A stretch of 64,000 nucleotides of DNA from Bilabrum cf. latius (lineage: Eukaryota; Bigyra: Bicosoecida; Bigyra; Bicosoecida), in the NCBI GenBank assembly GCA_965178125.1, contig OZ237745.1:1240001-1304000 (forward strand), written 5' to 3'. The translations under genes were made by a program, and so were the position numbers. Below the pieces are notes generated by a model. That model was not told the origin of the DNA and made no database searches. It worked only from the letters and a program-made list of their open reading frames with translations. Position 1 is the first letter of the stretch. Every line of letters starts with the position of its first letter. Positions 58,601 through 64,000 of this stretch are shown here, piece after piece.

Positions 58601-61600
58601 AGCGTGTGGATGTGTGCTCGGCATCCACCACGGGATGATATCATTATGACAACCACCAGGGAAGGGCTAGTGCTGCCTGGAAGCAGCGCTCTGGACTACT
58701 TGCTCTGAATGGTTGTGTTGCTCCAACTATTGGGTGATCGAATCTGCAACTGCTCGCTCAGAGTAGCTCGCCTCGCTTGCCAGAGTGCTTGCACTGTCAC
58801 CTGCAATGCCCACAGTCACGTCGTTGATGCCATCGCGAGTAGCGACGGCTCGATGAGTTACTAGAGCATACTAGACAGCTTCTTCAGCGCTGCGAGCTGC
58901 AGGGTCACAATCGCCAAGCTGGGGTGTTCTGAGCTTATGGTCCTGTAACAAAGTCGCGAGCTGCTTAGCCTCATCACTAGCACCAGGTGCTGCCGCGGCT
59001 TCGTTTGCAGCCTGCAATGCGTCGCTGTAGGCACGGAGTGCGCCAGGCTCGTAGAAGTGGTATCCAGGTCGATGCGTATGGTGCTGATGGTGCGATCCAG
59101 AGCCTACCGGTCCTTCAACGCCAAGGCCCGGATCATCCCACATCACTTCAAAACCACACACGCTTAATGGCTGTGGCCATTGGAATGGCGCTGCCATGGC
59201 AACTGCACCAAGGTTGTAGGCCTCTGCCAAGCCAGGCTGGGGATACTTGGTAGGGTCAGCTCTACGAATGAGATCGAGCGCCTGCTTCAGCTTCCTCACA
59301 AAACTCGTATCAACGGGGATAATAGAGTGCTCAGGGTCCGCTCTCAAGCAGGTCAGCATTGAGTACAGCACGCCCAATCTAGACACGGGCGGAAGGTAGT
59401 GCAGCTAAGCATCGTAGAGAACGGCCTTAATACCCTCCCGATAGGGCGCGAGCAGCCGGTGCAGCTTCATCCCTCGCACCAGCGCAACAAGCTTCAGCGC
59501 AGACAGGGCTGTTGCGCGCACGCAGGCCCTAACCGCAACCAGGTCAGAGCATGCCCGCTCAGTCACCTCGCGCAGGAGATTATCTGCCTTACTCCCTTCA
59601 AGGATATCGCTAGTGGCAGGGTTCAAGGGAGGAACATCGCCCGGTGCCACCCACGCGGCAGTAGGACACGCGAACTCACCTATGTCCACTGGAGCAGACC
59701 CCAACTTTGATGCGGCCTGCTTTGACCTGCCGCGCCCTCTGCTGCCGATAGCCCCGCTCGGTTTTGGCGTGGCTGGACTAGCGCCGTTGGGCCGGGTCCC
59801 GGTGAGTGCAAACATCACTTGGGTGGCTAGCCAGCCTGCCGGAAGCACAGAGTGGAGTTCTTCCACCGCCTGCTTTGGTAAGACCCCGATCTGCCTCAGC
59901 ACCTGCCTTTCCAGCGCCACATTCCCCGCTCCGAGTCCACACCACGCAAGAATCTCATACGGGGGTGCCCAGTCGGAGCGAGCCAGAGCCCACGATGGAA
60001 TCAAACTGAGGTAGTCCATAGGGTCGCCATCGGATTCAGCACTATACCCGCCAGCTTCGTCTAAGCCAACCGCTTCCCTCAAATGAGATGTTACGTTTGC
60101 GAGTGCGGCCACGCTCGAGCAGCCGGGTAGCGCCTGGAATGGCGGGGCTTTGGGGCTCTTTGAAGTACCCCTGCGTCCATCAGATGCTCGCTGCTCTTTC
60201 CCACTTTCTTTCGAGCGTCTTGACTGTTTGCCCGCACCAGCAGCCTGGGCATCTTGGTCTTTCTTAGCCTTATAGATCAAATTACCGATATAAGCTCCGT
60301 CTGCTGCTACTGCCGCCCCGTTTGCGAACAGCCCCACAGGAAACTTGATGTCCCCTGGGAGACACGCCACGGCAACACTGTGGCGACCACCACTCACAGG
60401 AACCTGCCGCAACGTGGTATCACGGGGGAAGGCAACTTCGCTGTCAAGTCCGATTGGAGCCGCTGGGCCTCCACCCAGGCTTTCGCCATGACCCAGGGTT
60501 CCATACCAGGACTATGAGGGAGCTGGGCTGCCCAGGGACCAGCCAGGCAGACTGGCACAAAGGCCGTCCCCGCCTCTAAAGGCCTAGGTTGGCTTCCACC
60601 GCGCAGCCCTGCGCTGAGCTGCCAGCGAAGTCTGCAGGTGCAGGAGCCTAGCCTTGGCAGCGATAGCGTCAGGCGTTGCACCAGCTGTACGGTCCGCAAA
60701 TTCGCCACTGAGGCTAACAAGTTCCAGATTAGCAGCTTTCACACGGGCAACTTGGGCTCTCGCTGCCTCCAATGCAGCTTTGGAGCCCGGTACCCACAGT
60801 TGGTACGGGTCCTGCCCAGCCGCGGCCCACGCCCTCCGAGCAGACGCCAACTAGGGACGCATTACATCTCCAACTACCACTGGCCTCGGCAAGAGTGGAC
60901 CGCCGCTGTGTGGACCCAATGCGCCTGTTCTTGCTCCATCCAGCAGCTTGGCCTGAGGCTGCGACTCCTTCTGACGAGAGGCTGCCTTCGAGTCCGAGCT
61001 CTCGCCGGCAGCAGAAGACGCGTCTGCCACCTCCATATCTGGAAGTCCAGCCGCATGACCCGGAAGAAGTTGCGAGTGCCACCTCCACAGTGGGCGCGCG
61101 TAGAACTGTCGACCAGCACCACCGCCGCGCTCGAGCCTATCTGGCAAGAAAGGAGCAGGCCCGGGCCGCGGAATGAATGGAAGCAAACCAGCACGCAAAC
61201 TGGTCCTCACCAAAGTAATCGCACCTCGCACAGCCTACGCGGCTCCTTGCGCTCGATGGTGGTGAAGCACCTGCACTGCAGCTCGATACAGCTCAACCCG
61301 ACCACTTTCAGACCAACTAAAATGCAGCATTCGGCAGCAAGCAATAGCAAGCGCGGTGCCGCCGGTCTGCGCAGTCCACCTCCGCGAGTGGCACGCCAAG
61401 CAAACCTGAGCGCGCAAAGCAGCGAACAGGTGCCTCCCAGCACGAGCGATGGCATCACGCTCAACTCGCGCAGCTAGGCCTGCAGCTACGCACTTCCCGG
61501 TACTTTCGTCGGCGCTTAACAGTTTGCTTGCTTCTGTCGGCACCACCCCCGACCTTTCCAGGGCAATCGAGGAGACTAGCCTTGTAGTGTCTCGGACCTC

Positions 61601-64000
61601 TCGGACGATTCGAATTGCAAGCGACAAAAGCTCTTCGTGCCTAGGTCCGCTAGCTAGAGCTGCGACGACATCCCACATAACTGATGCATCAACAGAGTCG
61701 GCAGCCAGAAGCTACGGCACCGTACGAGGGGCACCAGGCTGTGAGTCCTACGGATCAGGCTGGACAGTGCGCACGATTGTTTGCAACGTGATCAGTCTCA
61801 CAGTCGACAGGAGCAGTGGGGTAGCCATTGAGTGCAGGTGCCTATCTCCAGCAGCCAAAGCAAGGCCTAACAAGACCCTTCTTAGAGACAGTTGGGATGC
61901 CTACCTATTACCGGCATGCCTGAAAGGGGCGGGAAACGACGCTTTGCTGCCAGATGAGATCGGAGACTTGGAGAACCCTGAAGCAACTCGGTCCACAGCG
62001 GCATTGAGAAGTTCGCTCATCGAGTGTTTGCCTGTTGAGATAGATTTGCTCGCTATCAAACCGGCGAGGGTTGCTCTCAGGAACTGAACTGCACATCGCT
62101 TGGCATGTACAGGGCCTCGAGGGGCCTCCTCAACCGCTTCTTCCCACCCCCATCTAGCTATTGCTGGGACTGATCCAGGTTCCAATCCGTGCGCCGCCTC
62201 AAAAAGTCTGGCATCGAGCTCTTCCAATGGGGAAGGGTCCCCAGGAGTGTCAAAAGGTGATGCAGCTGCAGGTCGTCCATCGGCAATCTTCGGTTTTTTC
62301 ATCTATCCAGCATCCAATGGCCCCTCCCTGGCAGCTGTCATGCCACTTTGCTGCTGCAATTTGATTTCATCAAAGTACGGGCTTTGCGCCCAGGGCACTC
62401 TTGGATCGAGCGAGCCCACAGTTGTCGTGCTGGCTGCCCGAAGCGGCGTTGCCAAGTCGTCCTCACTTTCCCCATCATCAGATCCGCAATCGACACCAGC
62501 ATCAAGCTAGTTGGGTTGGTCTCTTGCTACAGGGACATCGCCCTGGGGCGTCGATACATCCCCTTTCCGCCCGCCACGGACAGTCAAACCAGGTCCTGGC
62601 GGGCCAACTAAAGCGAATGCCGGCAAGTGCGCCTCACCACCGGCAGGAAGAAAGTGTCGATTCAGCAGTCGGAAAGAGTGCAGTACCATGGAATCCAGCG
62701 GCAGCAGCGCTCCACGCTTGCCTATATCAACAGATTCATTGCCAGCCTAGCTATCGTGGACTGCCTGTACGTCATCTTCTCCTACTCCTTCTTCATCAAC
62801 CATTTTGCGTGATTCTGCGGCACTTTCAGCACGTGGGGAAGACTCTGACGCTGTCGTGCGCCCCGTAGGCCCCGGCTTCCAGGCAACCTCAGCCACCACA
62901 CCTGCTTGCGGCGCGGTTGCTAGTGCTATTCTTGGTGGATCGATCAAAAACTTTCGATTCTAACCGCCAAGCTTGCCGAGGACTCGAAGTGCATCGGTGC
63001 CGTACGGAGCTGGGGACCCTAGCAAAAGGGAGGACAGTGCCGCCATCAGAGGGCGCAGGATCGTTGGCTTCGATAGCATCGGGAAAAGGAAGCTTGGGTT
63101 GAGATTGTCGATCCAGAACTCAAGCGTTCGCAAACCGGTCCCAACTAAATCGGTTGCCGCTAATGTTTCGCCGAGCCGTGAGCCGTCTGCCCTTTTCTTG
63201 GAGCTTGCACTGGACAAACTGTCGTCGCGATCGCTCTGCCCGTCTGCACCTGGACTCACTTGCGCTGCCGATGGCGATCCGATGGCTGCGCCCATCGGAG
63301 CCGCGGCATGCTTTCTTGCGGAGCCTGGAGTGTGCGAAACTCCTGCTGGATACACAGCTGGTGCAGCTGCGACTCGGCCATCCCTTTCAACTGGACCAGC
63401 GCCGGTCCCAGCTCCATACTATGGAGACGGGCGTGACCTGAGCGCTAGAATCAACGGGCCCATCAACCTAGGCAGCCACTTGAGCTGGTGCGAAAGTCTT
63501 GCCGGCACGATCAGCAGCAGCTCAGTGCACTGGTCACGGAGCTCCGGGTCGACCATGGTAGATCTACAAGCCAGCAGTGAGTCCAAAATGAGCGGTAAAT
63601 GGGGAGGAAACGCTCTGAACAGGTGGTCTGACCTCGAATTTGCTACTTGCTTAAAAAGTTGTCGAAGCAAGCTGAGATGGTACACTGGTCTCTTGCACCC
63701 CGGCATGCTGCCCAGAATGCCAACGAGGAGGCTGGAAATAAACCGCACCAGGATTCTATCGTGGACTCTGAACACCTTTGCTAGAGAATACAGCACTAGC
63801 CTGCATAGTCGCACGACAGTAGCCGCCCTGGCATGTGGCGGAAAGCATGCCAGTGGCGTCTCAGCAGTGATCGGCGGCGATAGCGGGTCCCTGACGTCTG
63901 GGCCAGGAGGCGGTGGAGTTCTGTTTACACCAGGCCGCGGCCCTTCTCCTGGCCTCCCCTCAGCCGACGGCCCATCTGAAGTCGCGATCAAAGCTGTATT
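43631..64000 (-). CDS. TRA1: TRRAP/Tra1, SAGA and NuA4 scaffold (5' end beyond window)
   Basis: TRRAP/Tra1 is the PI3K-like pseudokinase that links activators to SAGA and NuA4/TIP60 acetyltransferases. One unbroken frame of at least 6789 residues, without a visible intron, carries more than 40 TAGs and no TAA or TGA before 43633-43631. HEAT repeats fill the right two thirds, with 'DALRVLGKLGG' TAG 'NRKFL', 'LAVDLATVMVIWELR' and 'GHFWIPQAT' TAG 'LLVHG'. The FAT domain lies near 52400-46200 ('LSDRQRHLF', 'LLTWRHHVF', 'SLLQGTNLTYFMPP', 'VLWLLCFDD'). A diverged kinase-like region follows ('RIELRGDDGLSY'). The FATC end reads 'SWHPWM', like the WHPWL end of TRRAP. It is nearly twice the usual 3,800 aa because of Ser/Gly/Ala inserts. 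The frame is open at the right edge. Confidence 0.93.

Noticed and set aside
1166-64000. The in-frame TAGs as signs that the genes are pseudogenes
   Set aside because: Decay would also produce TAA, TGA and frameshifts. Only TAG is seen over more than 18,000 codons, and the frame is kept throughout.
1166-64000. Programmed readthrough of TAG in place of reassignment
   Set aside because: TRRAP alone would need over 40 successive readthrough events, and the E2 gene a tandem TAG-TAG; useful protein yield would be nil.
1-64000. CRISPR arrays, insertion sequences or viral inserts
   Set aside because: No spaced direct repeats, transposase, integrase or viral structural genes were seen; repeats are only coding microsatellites.

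Overview
This is a eukaryotic nuclear window: GC-rich, intron-poor and gene-dense, with 15 protein genes in 64 kb. The main observation is the genetic code. Nearly every gene is interrupted in its own frame by TAG, and only by TAG, while TGA (13 genes) and TAA (2 genes) act as real terminators. I count about 100 in-frame TAGs. They include two inside or beside poly-glutamine (CAG) tracts, one in a 64-aa NOP10, and more than 40 in a single 20-kb TRRAP reading frame. I conclude that UAG is a sense codon, most likely glutamine (the assignment of NCBI translation table 15), with UAA and UGA kept as stops. All coordinates below are for frames read through TAG. A standard-code annotation would break most of these loci into fragments and miss at least two small genes.

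Organism: nuclear genes with GT-AG introns. ARMC9 implies cilia or a flagellum. A cycloeucalenol cycloisomerase implies plant/alga-type sterol synthesis through cycloartenol. A Zn2Cys6-PAS regulator is also present. This fits a flagellated alga or a related protist. The lineage cannot be fixed from this window. Ulvophyte green algae, which read both TAA and TAG as Gln, do not match because TAA terminates here.

Layout, left to right: 1-1165 no confident gene; aldo-keto reductase (-) and nucleoside hydrolase (+) divergent at 1.2-4.1 kb; giant Zn2Cys6/PAS protein (-) 4.2-12.0 kb; BIRC6-type E2 (-) 12.3-15.7 kb; NOP10 (+) 16.0-16.2 kb; cycloeucalenol cycloisomerase (-) head-to-head with a sterol-4-carboxylate dehydrogenase/cytochrome b5 fusion (+) 16.3-19.8 kb; ARMC9 (+) 20.2-25.1 kb; PPR-like giant protein (+) 25.3-31.6 kb; unknown coiled-coil protein (-) 31.8-36.8 kb; PP1 catalytic subunit (+) 37.5-38.9 kb; longin R-SNARE (+) 39.8-40.5 kb; Mic19-like twin-CX9C protein (-) 40.7-41.05 kb; Spinster-type MFS transporter (+) 41.5-43.4 kb; TRRAP/Tra1 (-) 43.6 kb to the right edge (5' end cut off).

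The only clear functional pairing is the sterol pair, whose start codons lie 128 bp apart and which act in the same part of the pathway. The other genes are unrelated housekeeping or regulatory loci. The introns I can place are few and close to the 5' end of each gene. TAG-free genes (PP1, both sterol genes) coincide with conserved or compact proteins, whereas TAG is common in large low-complexity proteins.
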